Shown in pieces: positions 7,085 to 14,010 of a stretch of DNA of 21,288 nucleotides; the stretch's first letter is position 1, and every line of letters starts with the position of its first letter. Under the pieces are notes generated by a model that searched no databases, had not been told where the DNA came from, and saw only the letters and a list, made by a program, of their open reading frames with translations. This stretch comes from Clostridia bacterium (GTDB taxonomy: Bacteria; Bacillota; Sulfobacillia; SLMV01): positions 1 through 21,288 of the forward strand of contig PWGR01000016.1 of assembly GCA_003554565.1 (NCBI GenBank). Direction: 5' to 3'. Position numbers and translations under genes: made by a program.

Positions 7085-7106
7085 GGCTGTGAGGTCGGTC
7101 ACAGCC
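7085..7106. promoter_or_regulatory. CRP/FNR-type palindrome TGTGA-N6-TCACA
   Basis: GGCTGTGA (7085-7092) and TCACAGCC (7099-7106) are perfect 8-bp inverted arms around a 6-bp spacer. The core TGTGA-N6-TCACA is identical to the binding consensus of the CRP family. It lies in the 208-bp divergent region between ndk and the PfpI gene. Relative to the weak ndk promoter proposed at 7123-7151 it would sit just after the start site, where a bound protein would repress. As RNA the same arms form a hairpin, an alternative reading. Confidence 0.5.
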
Positions 7107-7122
7107 AGGATTCAACACTATT

Positions 7123-7151
7123 AGCATATCTCAAGGCCGTCTCGCATCCAA
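7123..7151 (-). promoter_or_regulatory. Possible ndk promoter
   Basis: On the minus strand TTGGAT (7151-7146) is separated by 17 bp from TATGCT (7128-7123). These match 3 and 4 of 6 positions of the sigma-A consensus, so this is only the best candidate in the region. The start would fall near 7116, about 80 nt before the ndk ATG. Confidence 0.3.
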
Positions 7152-7243
7152 GATCACACGGAATACCCTGCCCCATCAAGTTCAGCTGCAGGATTTGCAT
7201 CTGCTTTCGTGAAACAAACGGGCGGAAGGAGCGTGATCTGTCC

Positions 7244-7762
7244 ATGACCCTGCAAGACAGAAGAGTCGCGGTGCTCGCTGAGGATAACTACCAGGAGCTG
7301 GAACTCTGGTACCCGGTCCTGCGCCTGCGGGAAGAAGGAGCCGAAGTAGAAGTGGTCGGCTCGGGAGCAAAGGACACCTTCATGAGCGGGAAGGGGTACC
7401 CGGTGCGGGCGGACGTCTCGGCCGCGGAGGTGAGCGCGGAGGACTACGACGCCGTTGTCGTCCCCGGCGGTTTCGCCCCGGACAAGATGCGCCGAGTCGA
7501 GGCCATGACCTCTCTGGTCCGCGATATGAATGAGTCCGGCAAAGTGGTGGCGGCAATCTGCCACGCGGCGTGGGTTCTGGTCTCAGCGGATATACTGCGG
7601 GGACGACGCGCAACCTGTGTTTCCGCGATTAAAGACGACGTGACGAATGCGGGCGCACAGTACGTGGACGAAGAGGTGGTCGTGGACGAAAACCTCATCA
7701 CCTCGCGAACCCCACCTGACCTTCCGGCCTTCTGTCGGGAGATAATCGCGGCACTGCAGTAA
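7244..7762 (+). CDS. DJ-1/PfpI family protein
   Basis: This 172-residue protein is of the PfpI/DJ-1 superfamily, whose members include intracellular proteases, glyoxalases and proposed protein or nucleotide deglycases. The nucleophile elbow is A-A-I-C-H-A-A-W with Cys106 and His107, and the acidic partner is in the N-terminal Y-Q-E-L-E-L-W-Y-P (Glu18). VVVPGGFAPDKMR (71-83) is typical. The frame is open far upstream, but that part overlaps antisense ndk; I chose the ATG at 7244, after GGAAGGAG at 12 nt. It is divergent from ndk and ends 9 bp before a strong hairpin. The family is certain; which activity it has cannot be told from sequence. Confidence 0.93.
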   Translation: MTLQDRRVAVLAEDNYQELELWYPVLRLREEGAEVEVVGSGAKDTFMSGKGYPVRADVSAAEVSAEDYDAVVVPGGFAPDKMRRVEAMTSLVRDMNESGKVVAAICHAAWVLVSADILRGRRATCVSAIKDDVTNAGAQYVDEEVVVDENLITSRTPPDLPAFCREIIAALQ

Positions 7763-7771
7763 CGCGAAAAC

Positions 7772-7798
7772 GGATCCGGAGGGTACTCCTCCGGATCC
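7772..7798. terminator. Hairpin terminator between convergent genes
   Basis: GGATCCGGAGG (7772-7782) and CCTCCGGATCC (7788-7798) form a perfect 11-bp stem around the loop GTACT. It sits between the ends of the PfpI gene (plus) and the FAH gene (minus). Read on the minus strand it is followed by GTTTTCG, a short U-run, so it works best for the FAH operon. On the plus strand the tail is TCGTCTTCC, less ideal. A bidirectional role is likely. Confidence 0.8.
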
Positions 7799-7854
7799 TC
7801 GTCTTCCCTGCTTTTCTGGGGACTGCGGCGCCGGGCGCGTAGTCTCATGCACCG

Positions 7855-8622
7855 TCAGTCCCCGGCCGCCTGTACCGGATTTTTCAGGGTACCAAACCCT
7901 TCAATCTCCACCTCAACCTCATCGCCAGGCTGAAGCGGTCCGACGCCGGCCGGGGTACCGGTAAGGATTACATCTCCGGGGTAGAGCGTCATGACCTGGC
8001 TGCAGAACCAGACCAGCTGCTCCGGGTCGTATATCATTGCATCCACAGAGGATTTCTGCCGGATCTCGCCGTTCAACCGGGTGGTGATCTCCCTGCCGCC
8101 GAGATCGACATCGTAGTTTATGATCGGGCCGATCGGACAGAAAGTGTCGAAACCCTTTCCCCGCGTCCACTGGCCGTCTTTTCGCTGCAAATCGCGCGCG
8201 GTGACGTCATTGCCACAGGTATACCCGAAGATGGCCCGGCGGGCCTGCACCGGATCGGGGCAGTGTATCTCGCTTCCGATCACCACCGCCAGCTCTCCTT
8301 CAAAGTCCACGCGTTCGAGGCCGGGCGGATGCACAATCGCCGCTTCCGGGCCCACCACGGAGGTGAGTGGTTTGAGAAATATGACTGGTTCATCCGGGAC
8401 ATCCGCACCCGACTCCTCGGCATGATCGCGGTAGTTCAAACCGACACCGATGACCTTGCTCGGTGTAACCGGAGGGCAGAGCCGAAGCCCCTTTACATCG
8501 CCGGCGAATTCTCCCGGCTGATACTCCCCGAAGGGATCTCCCTCAATCCGGTAGACCCCCTCTGGCGTTACCTGCCCGTAGACTTCAGCGCCCTCGGCGA
8601 AAAACCTGACAAACTGCTTCAC
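7855..8622 (-). CDS. Fumarylacetoacetate hydrolase family protein
   Basis: This 255-residue protein is an FAH-superfamily enzyme; members hydrolyse, decarboxylate or isomerise 2-oxo/enol acids such as acylpyruvates and hydroxymuconates with a divalent metal. The metal ligands are visible: E108 and E110 in DFEGELAVVIG, D139 in GNDVTARD. GLNYRDHAEE (61-70), GKGFDTF (155-161) and LTGTPAGVG (220-228) are diagnostic. I chose GTG 8622, which has GGGGAGG at a good distance and starts at the usual K-x-F-V-R-F; a longer version from GTG 8661 would overlap the upstream stop as GTGA. It is the last gene of the operon ahead of the hairpin at 7772-7798. The substrate is unknown, and the link with the cell-surface genes upstream is unexplained. 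Confidence 0.92.
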   Translation of the reverse strand: MKQFVRFFAEGAEVYGQVTPEGVYRIEGDPFGEYQPGEFAGDVKGLRLCPPVTPSKVIGVGLNYRDHAEESGADVPDEPVIFLKPLTSVVGPEAAIVHPPGLERVDFEGELAVVIGSEIHCPDPVQARRAIFGYTCGNDVTARDLQRKDGQWTRGKGFDTFCPIGPIINYDVDLGGREITTRLNGEIRQKSSVDAMIYDPEQLVWFCSQVMTLYPGDVILTGTPAGVGPLQPGDEVEVEIEGFGTLKNPVQAAGD

Positions 8623-8657
8623 CCTCAACGCCTCCCCTTTTTCATGAGATCTCCTGC

Positions 8658-10859
8658 TCACTCCCTTCTCCCATGGGCGGCAACTTCCTCCCGGATGGCC
8701 AGAAGCATCACCGCCACCGGGGCGAGCATGGTGAGGGCGGCGGTGACCATGCCGCTGTCATTGCTCACCAACGCCACCAGGCTGAGGGCCACAGATGTCC
8801 GGCACACCGAAGAGAGCGCGGGGCGGCGGGCGAAGGCATTCCTGATCCATCCCACCGGGTAGAATGTGACCAGCGCGTACACTGAAAGCAGCAGGAACCA
8901 CGCCCTGGTCCACACCGTATACCGCAGTACCCGCATGGCCGTGGAGAGCTTTCTGTGCACCACCGAGTGCAGGCTCTCGCCTCCCTCGGCGGAAAACAGC
9001 ATCCCCAGGTGAGTGGAAACCTCCGCCGGTGCCGCCCTGTGCCAGGTGGAAATGAGAACCGCGCCCGCCACGAGCCCCAGCGCGATGATGAGACTGTGGG
9101 GCAGAAGCCGCTTCCATCCTCCCGACCGCAGCGGCAGTACAGTCAGTGAGCCGGTGAACCAGGCGGAAAAAACCAGGCCCCCGCCGAAATTGGCTCCCCA
9201 CCGCGGTCCCACCACCAAAACAGCACAGCCCAGTAGAAATAAGGCTGCACCCACACGTCGGACCGGATGGTCTCCATTTTCTGTGATCAACCCGCTGATC
9301 AGCAGTGCAGCCCCCAGCAGCACGCCCAGCAGCTCGTTTCCCAGCCCGTAGTATCTGGCTCCCGCCACCGCGCAGTAACCCAACGGGGAGAGAAAAGCCA
9401 ACCTGCCTCCGGTCAGCTGGTCAATGCACAAAAACAAGCAGATGCTTCCCGCTACGCCCAGCACGGCTGCATTCAGGCCAGAGGCCCGGCGAAGCAGCAC
9501 ACCCAACGCCGCCAGGGCCAGCCAGAATACTGCAAGGCGGAGTCCCGGTGACAAAACTGAAAGGGTCGGGGCCAAAAACGCGGCCGCCGGCAGCAGGGCC
9601 AGCGCAGCCATGGTATACGCAGCGACGTTGTACGCACGGGGAATCCACAGCAATCCAACAACTATCAGAGCAGCGGCCAACACCACCAGCCCGACCATGA
9701 ACTGTGCCAGTGGAGCGCGAACTGACCGTGCGTTCTCTACCGCCGTATGCAGACGCCGCACTTTTTCCAGCGCACTGCCTTCCCGCATCCGCACCGCGGC
9801 CAGAGGGCGACCGGCACCTATGGATCCCTCCAGCCCCCCGGCCTGAAGCAGTGCAGCTGATATATCGGGAAGCGATACCACGCCCGCCCGGCGGGTGGTT
9901 GCGCTCCTGAGCAGTTCGCCGGGATCACGCGCGGGTACAGCCGCCAGACCCAGATCACCGGGTCCGGGAAGCGGGTCCACCAGAAACACCTCCGAAAAAG
10001 GACTGTTCACCAGCTGCCCGACCGCGTCCAGCAGATCGTCCAACACCTTCTCCTGCACCCGCTCGGCCGTCTCCGGCGGAAGCCACTCGGGTACCAGGTA
10101 GAGGTCTACGGCCTCAACAACTATGAGACGGATATCCTGCTCCAGCTCGAAGATCGTCTCGACGACGGCGTCCCAGTCAGTGCGTATCCCCCCCGGGATC
10201 AGATCGGATGGCGCGGTACTGGCAGGTGGGGACATGTATACATCCAGCACACCACCGGCATCCATTCCCACCACCGCGCCGCAACCCTCCGCACCCGCCC
10301 CCTGCACATAGGCAGTTCGGGCTCCCGCCGAACGAAAAGCCTCGCCCAGCGATCCCACCCCGACCGGATGGGCGAGATTTTCGCTTTTCGCAGCAAGTCT
10401 GGGCCAGTCCATCAGACCTGCTCCCTCATCCGGCAGAGTGCGGCCGTACCAGGTGGCAAACTTCTCTGCGCCGCCTGTTGCTGTTTCTGCCCTCAACGAC
10501 CCTTCTGCTGCGACCAGCTGCAGATCGGAGACGCCCCGGGCGCGCGCGCCGGAAGATAGAGTGGCAGCAGCAGCACTGGAGGCCTGCCCGCCCGCCGTCT
10601 GCACGTTCAGCAGGGCGACCGCTCCAATGGATGGATTATGCTGCGGGTCGCCGGGCATGGCCACCTCGGACAGGCCGGGCAGCAAGATCAGTATCGCCCG
10701 TCCTCCCTGCTCATCAGGCACGGGGAAGAACTTTTCTGTCTCCATTGTGGCGGCTATGAAGTCCCAGGATGCATGGGCGTGAAACAGGGAAACAGACAGC
10801 GCCGCGAAAATGGCAATTGAGGCAGCAACCGCCGCGACGCGCCGAATCACCACCGTCAC
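8658..10859 (-). CDS. Large membrane protein with extracellular alkaline-phosphatase-like domain
   Basis: This protein of about 733 residues has one N-terminal membrane segment (8-25), an outside region of about 350 residues, and then roughly ten hydrophobic segments from residue 386 to the end. The outside part ends with TTRRAGVVSLPDISAALLQAGG, which resembles the late T-R-R-x-G-x-x-x-x-x-D-I/V-x-P-T motif of alkaline-phosphatase/sulfatase-fold domains; the metal-binding residues at the start are not obvious, so the domain may be inactive. The membrane part holds the motifs RYYGLGNELLG (502-512) and WGANFGGGL (554-562), which look conserved and functional. I chose GTG 10859, which overlaps the glycosyltransferase stop as GTGA. 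It likely acts with that glycosyltransferase on a cell-envelope polymer or lipid, but no function is established to my knowledge. Confidence 0.8.
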   Translation of the reverse strand: MTVVIRRVAAVAASIAIFAALSVSLFHAHASWDFIAATMETEKFFPVPDEQGGRAILILLPGLSEVAMPGDPQHNPSIGAVALLNVQTAGGQASSAAAATLSSGARARGVSDLQLVAAEGSLRAETATGGAEKFATWYGRTLPDEGAGLMDWPRLAAKSENLAHPVGVGSLGEAFRSAGARTAYVQGAGAEGCGAVVGMDAGGVLDVYMSPPASTAPSDLIPGGIRTDWDAVVETIFELEQDIRLIVVEAVDLYLVPEWLPPETAERVQEKVLDDLLDAVGQLVNSPFSEVFLVDPLPGPGDLGLAAVPARDPGELLRSATTRRAGVVSLPDISAALLQAGGLEGSIGAGRPLAAVRMREGSALEKVRRLHTAVENARSVRAPLAQFMVGLVVLAAALIVVGLLWIPRAYNVAAYTMAALALLPAAAFLAPTLSVLSPGLRLAVFWLALAALGVLLRRASGLNAAVLGVAGSICLFLCIDQLTGGRLAFLSPLGYCAVAGARYYGLGNELLGVLLGAALLISGLITENGDHPVRRVGAALFLLGCAVLVVGPRWGANFGGGLVFSAWFTGSLTVLPLRSGGWKRLLPHSLIIALGLVAGAVLISTWHRAAPAEVSTHLGMLFSAEGGESLHSVVHRKLSTAMRVLRYTVWTRAWFLLLSVYALVTFYPVGWIRNAFARRPALSSVCRTSVALSLVALVSNDSGMVTAALTMLAPVAVMLLAIREEVAAHGRRE

Positions 10860-11926
10860 CGTCCCGGTGGGCCCGGGAGTAAGTCGCCGTACAGGGTCTG
10901 CAGCTCCGCTGTGACCCGGCCCCAGCACGGCAGCTCCCGGCTGCGGCGACGGGCACCCAGGCCCAGCTTCTTTCTCATTTTTTCATCGTGAAGGAGATGG
11001 GACAGTGCACCTGCCAGGGCATCAGGATCATCGGACGGGACCAGCCACCCGCTCCGCCCGTGCTCCACGAGCTCGGCCAGTCCGCCCGCCCGACTGGCCA
11101 CCGGGGGAACGCCGAAGGTCATGGCCTCGGCCACAGCCAGCCCGGAAGCCTCGCTGCGCGACGGGGACACCAGCAGGTCGGATGCGTGGTAATGAGGAGT
11201 CACATCTTCCTGCCAGCCGCACCACTCAATCTGTTCCTCGAGCCCCATGCGGCGGGCTATACCCCGGTACCTCCTGCGGAGAGGACCATCTCCCACCACC
11301 CGGAGATTCCAATGCCCGCCGCGCAGTCGCCTGAGCCCGGCCAAAAGGACGTCGAGGCCCTTCCGACGGTCGAAGCGGCCGACGTACAGCAGTCGCGCCG
11401 GTCCCGAACCCGGAATTCGCACCACACACTGTCTCTCTGCCCCGTTGGGAATGACGTGGATGGGAGCATCGGCCCCGATTGCTGATTCCCGTACCGCCCG
11501 GCTCACCGCACAGATGTGCAGGTCCTGCCGCCTGGCGATCAGCGAAAGCCCCGCACGGGCGCTGGAGGAGTGAACCAGGGTATGCAGAGTGAGCAGTACC
11601 GGGGGTCGCAGCGACGTGCGGATCTCGGCAGCCCGCCACAGCAGTCCTGCCCACAATCCGTGCGCGTGCACCAGATCATAACTACTGCTCATCTGGCCCA
11701 GGCGCCTGGCCCCGCGCCAGAAATTGAGCGGCGAGAGCGGGTAGCGACCGGGCAGGCGGTGCCAGTGATGAAGTGCCCGGGGCCTCATTTCGCCGAGCAC
11801 CGCGTTCATCGGCATGGGCGCGGCAACGGTGACGCGCTCCCGCTGCGGATCGAGATGTTCGAGGATTTTGCGTACGTGGGTGCGCATGCCCCCCCGCAGG
11901 GGACGGAGCACCCACAGGATGTCCAT
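10856..11926 (-). CDS. GT4-family glycosyltransferase
   Basis: This 356-residue protein is a GT-B fold, retaining glycosyltransferase of family 4, which moves a sugar from a nucleotide donor to a lipid or glycan acceptor at the inner membrane face. The glycine-rich N-terminal loop LRGGMRTH, the linker VIPNGAE, the donor-domain start LLYVGRFDRRKGLDVLL and the E-x7-E motif (E259-ASGLAVA-E267) are all present. The length is typical. The frame is open to ATG 11977 and there is another ATG at 11944; none has a strong Shine-Dalgarno, and I chose 11926 because the first beta strand begins there. It is translationally coupled to the membrane protein downstream. The sugar and acceptor are unknown. Confidence 0.92.
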   Translation of the reverse strand: MDILWVLRPLRGGMRTHVRKILEHLDPQRERVTVAAPMPMNAVLGEMRPRALHHWHRLPGRYPLSPLNFWRGARRLGQMSSSYDLVHAHGLWAGLLWRAAEIRTSLRPPVLLTLHTLVHSSSARAGLSLIARRQDLHICAVSRAVRESAIGADAPIHVIPNGAERQCVVRIPGSGPARLLYVGRFDRRKGLDVLLAGLRRLRGGHWNLRVVGDGPLRRRYRGIARRMGLEEQIEWCGWQEDVTPHYHASDLLVSPSRSEASGLAVAEAMTFGVPPVASRAGGLAELVEHGRSGWLVPSDDPDALAGALSHLLHDEKMRKKLGLGARRRSRELPCWGRVTAELQTLYGDLLPGPPGR

Positions 11927-12041
11927 AGTTTCTCTGTCGTTCATGTTCGTAGCATGGACGGTACTGGAGAGGCTCATACACCGAGATGCTGGGGATCAGC
12001 TGGCAATATGCCCGGGTCGCGGTGCCGCCCGGTGATGCAGC

Positions 12042-12479
12042 TCAGCCACCCTCTGCCTCGGCCTTGATCCCCTCAAGCATGCTGTTGCAGTTGTCCCGTA
12101 CTACTTTCCTGACCAGCGGATCCAGCGCCGCTTCGAGCATGGGAATACCCAGGCTGGCGTCCACTGTCAATTTGATCCTACAGCCGCCCTCTTCCGGCTC
12201 AAAAGTCCAGCATCCGCGGAAAACCTTGAGATCACCCTCGGTCTGATCATAATTGATTACCAGGTTATCGCCGTCAAAATCATCTCGTTCCTCCCAGGTT
12301 ATGGGCCTGCCCTGAAACTTTGCATCCCACCGGGTGATGGTCCAGTCATCACCTTTATCCAGCACCGTAATGTCCAGCACATTGGGCATGAAGTTCGGGA
12401 ATTTCTCCATATCGGAGGCAATCCGGTAGCAGGTCTCCGGTGAGGCCTGCACAGATATTTCGCTCACTACCTCGGCCAT
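12042..12479 (-). CDS. SRPBCC/polyketide cyclase-like lipid-binding protein
   Basis: This 145-residue protein shows the START-like SRPBCC pattern seen in polyketide cyclase and COQ10-type proteins: the opening V-x-x-E-I-S-V-x-A-S-P-E-x-C-Y-R-I-A-S-D-M-E-K-F-P, a central beta-rich region with W-T-I-T-R-W, and a long C-terminal amphipathic helix. Such proteins form a deep hydrophobic pocket for lipids, quinones or aromatic ligands. The ATG at 12479 has GGAGG at 8 nt and lies 13 bp after the aminotransferase stop, so the two are co-transcribed. The ligand is unknown. Confidence 0.85.
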   Translation of the reverse strand: MAEVVSEISVQASPETCYRIASDMEKFPNFMPNVLDITVLDKGDDWTITRWDAKFQGRPITWEERDDFDGDNLVINYDQTEGDLKVFRGCWTFEPEEGGCRIKLTVDASLGIPMLEAALDPLVRKVVRDNCNSMLEGIKAEAEGG

Positions 12480-12492
12480 ACCTCAAACCTCC

Positions 12493-13767
12493 CTACATTT
12501 CTTCCAGCTGCGGCGCAACCTCTTCTACGACTTTTCTCACCCGTTTCAGCCCGGCATGCAGATCCTCGTCCGGAATATTCAACGGCGGCGCTATTCGCAT
12601 CACCGTCCAATTCATGAGGCTGGGCACCACCAGAACCCCCCGGTTGAACAGTTCAGTGAGGACCATGACGCCTCCCGACGGGTCGGCAAAATGCATGCCC
12701 AGAAGAAGTCCCCTCCCGCTTACGCCGCTTATCACTGTGGGATAATCATACTGTACTCTCTTCAGGTACTCCAGCGCCCAATCTCCCTTTTCTCGCGCCT
12801 GCTCGGCCAAGTTTTCTTCCTGCAGGACCTGCAGTGCCGCATATCCAGCACTGGCCGCCACGGGGTTTCCCCCGGTGGTGGATGAATGAATCCACGGGTT
12901 TTCGTCGAACACATCGAATATTTCCGGCAGTACAATGGCGGCACCAAGTGGGACCACCCCTCCCCCGAGCGATTTGGCCAGTGTCATGATGTCGGGGACC
13001 ACGTCGTAATGCTCGCAGGCAAAATTGGCTCCGGTCCGGCCCAGCCCCGTCTGCACTTCGTCAAAAATGACAAGTGCGCCGGCATCATCACAGATCCTGC
13101 GCACGCCGGGAAGGTAGTCATCCCCGGGGATCACGACTCCGGATTCTCCCTGGATGACCTCGACTATTACCGCTGCGGTATTTTCATCGACGGCCTCCTG
13201 CAGGGCGGCAAGATCATCATACGGGACGTGAATGAACCCCGGAAGCAGGGGGCCGAAGGCATCGCGATATGTACCCTTACTGGTGGCCGACAGGGCGCCG
13301 AGCGTCTTGCCGTGAAATCCGCCCTCTGTGGCCACTATCTTCTTCCTGCCGGTGTGCATCCGCGCAACCTTGAGGGCCACCTCCACCGCCTCTGCCCCAC
13401 TCGCACAAAAGAAAGATCTCTGCAGACCCCCGGGGGTGATGTCGGCCAACGAACGGGCCAGGTCCACCTCGGGCCGGGAAAGCATGGTCTTCGTCGCCAG
13501 CCCCATTTTCTCCAGCTGTCTGGTCACCGCCTCTATGATCGTCGGGTGTCGGTGACCCATGTTCAGCACCGCGTAACCCGCACACAGATCGATGAATTCA
13601 TTGCCCTGCTCATCAATCACGCGCGAGCCCTCACCCCGGTATTCAATGTTGGTCATGCCCATAAGGCGGTATATCCGGGAGCGGCCCGGGTTTACGTACT
13701 TCCCCAGATCCTCCAGAAGATCATCGCCAGCAGGCCCAGACCCGGATGTACTCAGTTCTTCCGGCAT
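12493..13767 (-). CDS. Class III PLP-dependent aminotransferase (putrescine-type)
   Basis: This 424-residue enzyme is a fold-type I, class III (omega-amino) aminotransferase. It shows SGAEAVEVALKVAR (123-136), TEGGFHGKTLGALSAT (147-162), the FDEVQTGLGRTG block (235-246) with D236, and the PLP lysine K265 in TLAKSLGGG. The G-F-H-G-K-T-L-G-A-L-S-A-T-S-K and P-L-L-P-G-F-x-H-V-P stretches recall the E. coli putrescine aminotransferase (YgjG/PatA) more than acetylornithine aminotransferase, but ornithine, acetylornithine or 4-aminobutyrate remain possible. I chose ATG 13767, which has GGTGG at 8 nt; the longer frame to 14430 crosses the divergent iorA gene and is not credible. It starts a minus-strand operon with the SRPBCC gene 13 bp behind it. 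Confidence 0.9.
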   Translation of the reverse strand: MPEELSTSGSGPAGDDLLEDLGKYVNPGRSRIYRLMGMTNIEYRGEGSRVIDEQGNEFIDLCAGYAVLNMGHRHPTIIEAVTRQLEKMGLATKTMLSRPEVDLARSLADITPGGLQRSFFCASGAEAVEVALKVARMHTGRKKIVATEGGFHGKTLGALSATSKGTYRDAFGPLLPGFIHVPYDDLAALQEAVDENTAAVIVEVIQGESGVVIPGDDYLPGVRRICDDAGALVIFDEVQTGLGRTGANFACEHYDVVPDIMTLAKSLGGGVVPLGAAIVLPEIFDVFDENPWIHSSTTGGNPVAASAGYAALQVLQEENLAEQAREKGDWALEYLKRVQYDYPTVISGVSGRGLLLGMHFADPSGGVMVLTELFNRGVLVVPSLMNWTVMRIAPPLNIPDEDLHAGLKRVRKVVEEVAPQLEEM

Positions 13768-13919
13768 TGTTGCGACCACCTTCCTTACCGGGCCCGCCTG
13801 CACACTTTGCGGAACCCCGTTACAGAGTCTACCCATGATGCACCATTTCTGCCTTCTACCTCGACGGTAGGGATTCCTGTCGAACGGGGCCTCTTGTGCA
13901 GCTGCCCGCCCAATGCACT

Positions 13920-13953
13920 CCGGACGGTTACCGGTGCAACCGCAGCCGTCCGG
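13920..13953. promoter_or_regulatory. Inverted repeat, possible iorA operator
   Basis: CCGGACGG (13920-13927) and CCGTCCGG (13946-13953) are perfect 8-bp inverted arms 18 bp apart, with a nested GGTT/AACC pair inside. The repeat lies in the 243-bp divergent region and covers the place of a -35 element for the -10 at 13958-13963. This position fits a repressor or activator site. No regulator gene lies next to it, so the binding protein is unknown. Confidence 0.4.
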
Positions 13954-13954
13954 A

Positions 13955-13963
13955 TGATAGAAT
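13955..13963 (+). promoter_or_regulatory. Extended -10 promoter of iorAB
   Basis: TGATAGAAT contains a TAGAAT hexamer (5 of 6 to TATAAT) preceded by the TGN of an extended -10. No good -35 is found at 16-18 bp, which extended -10 promoters tolerate. Transcription would begin near 13970, about 40 nt before the GTG of iorA. No comparable element was found for the divergent aminotransferase. Confidence 0.5.
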
Positions 13964-14010
13964 GTTACTGGTGGCAGGACGCCCGTCGCAGCAGCGAAAG
14001 GAGGACTCCA

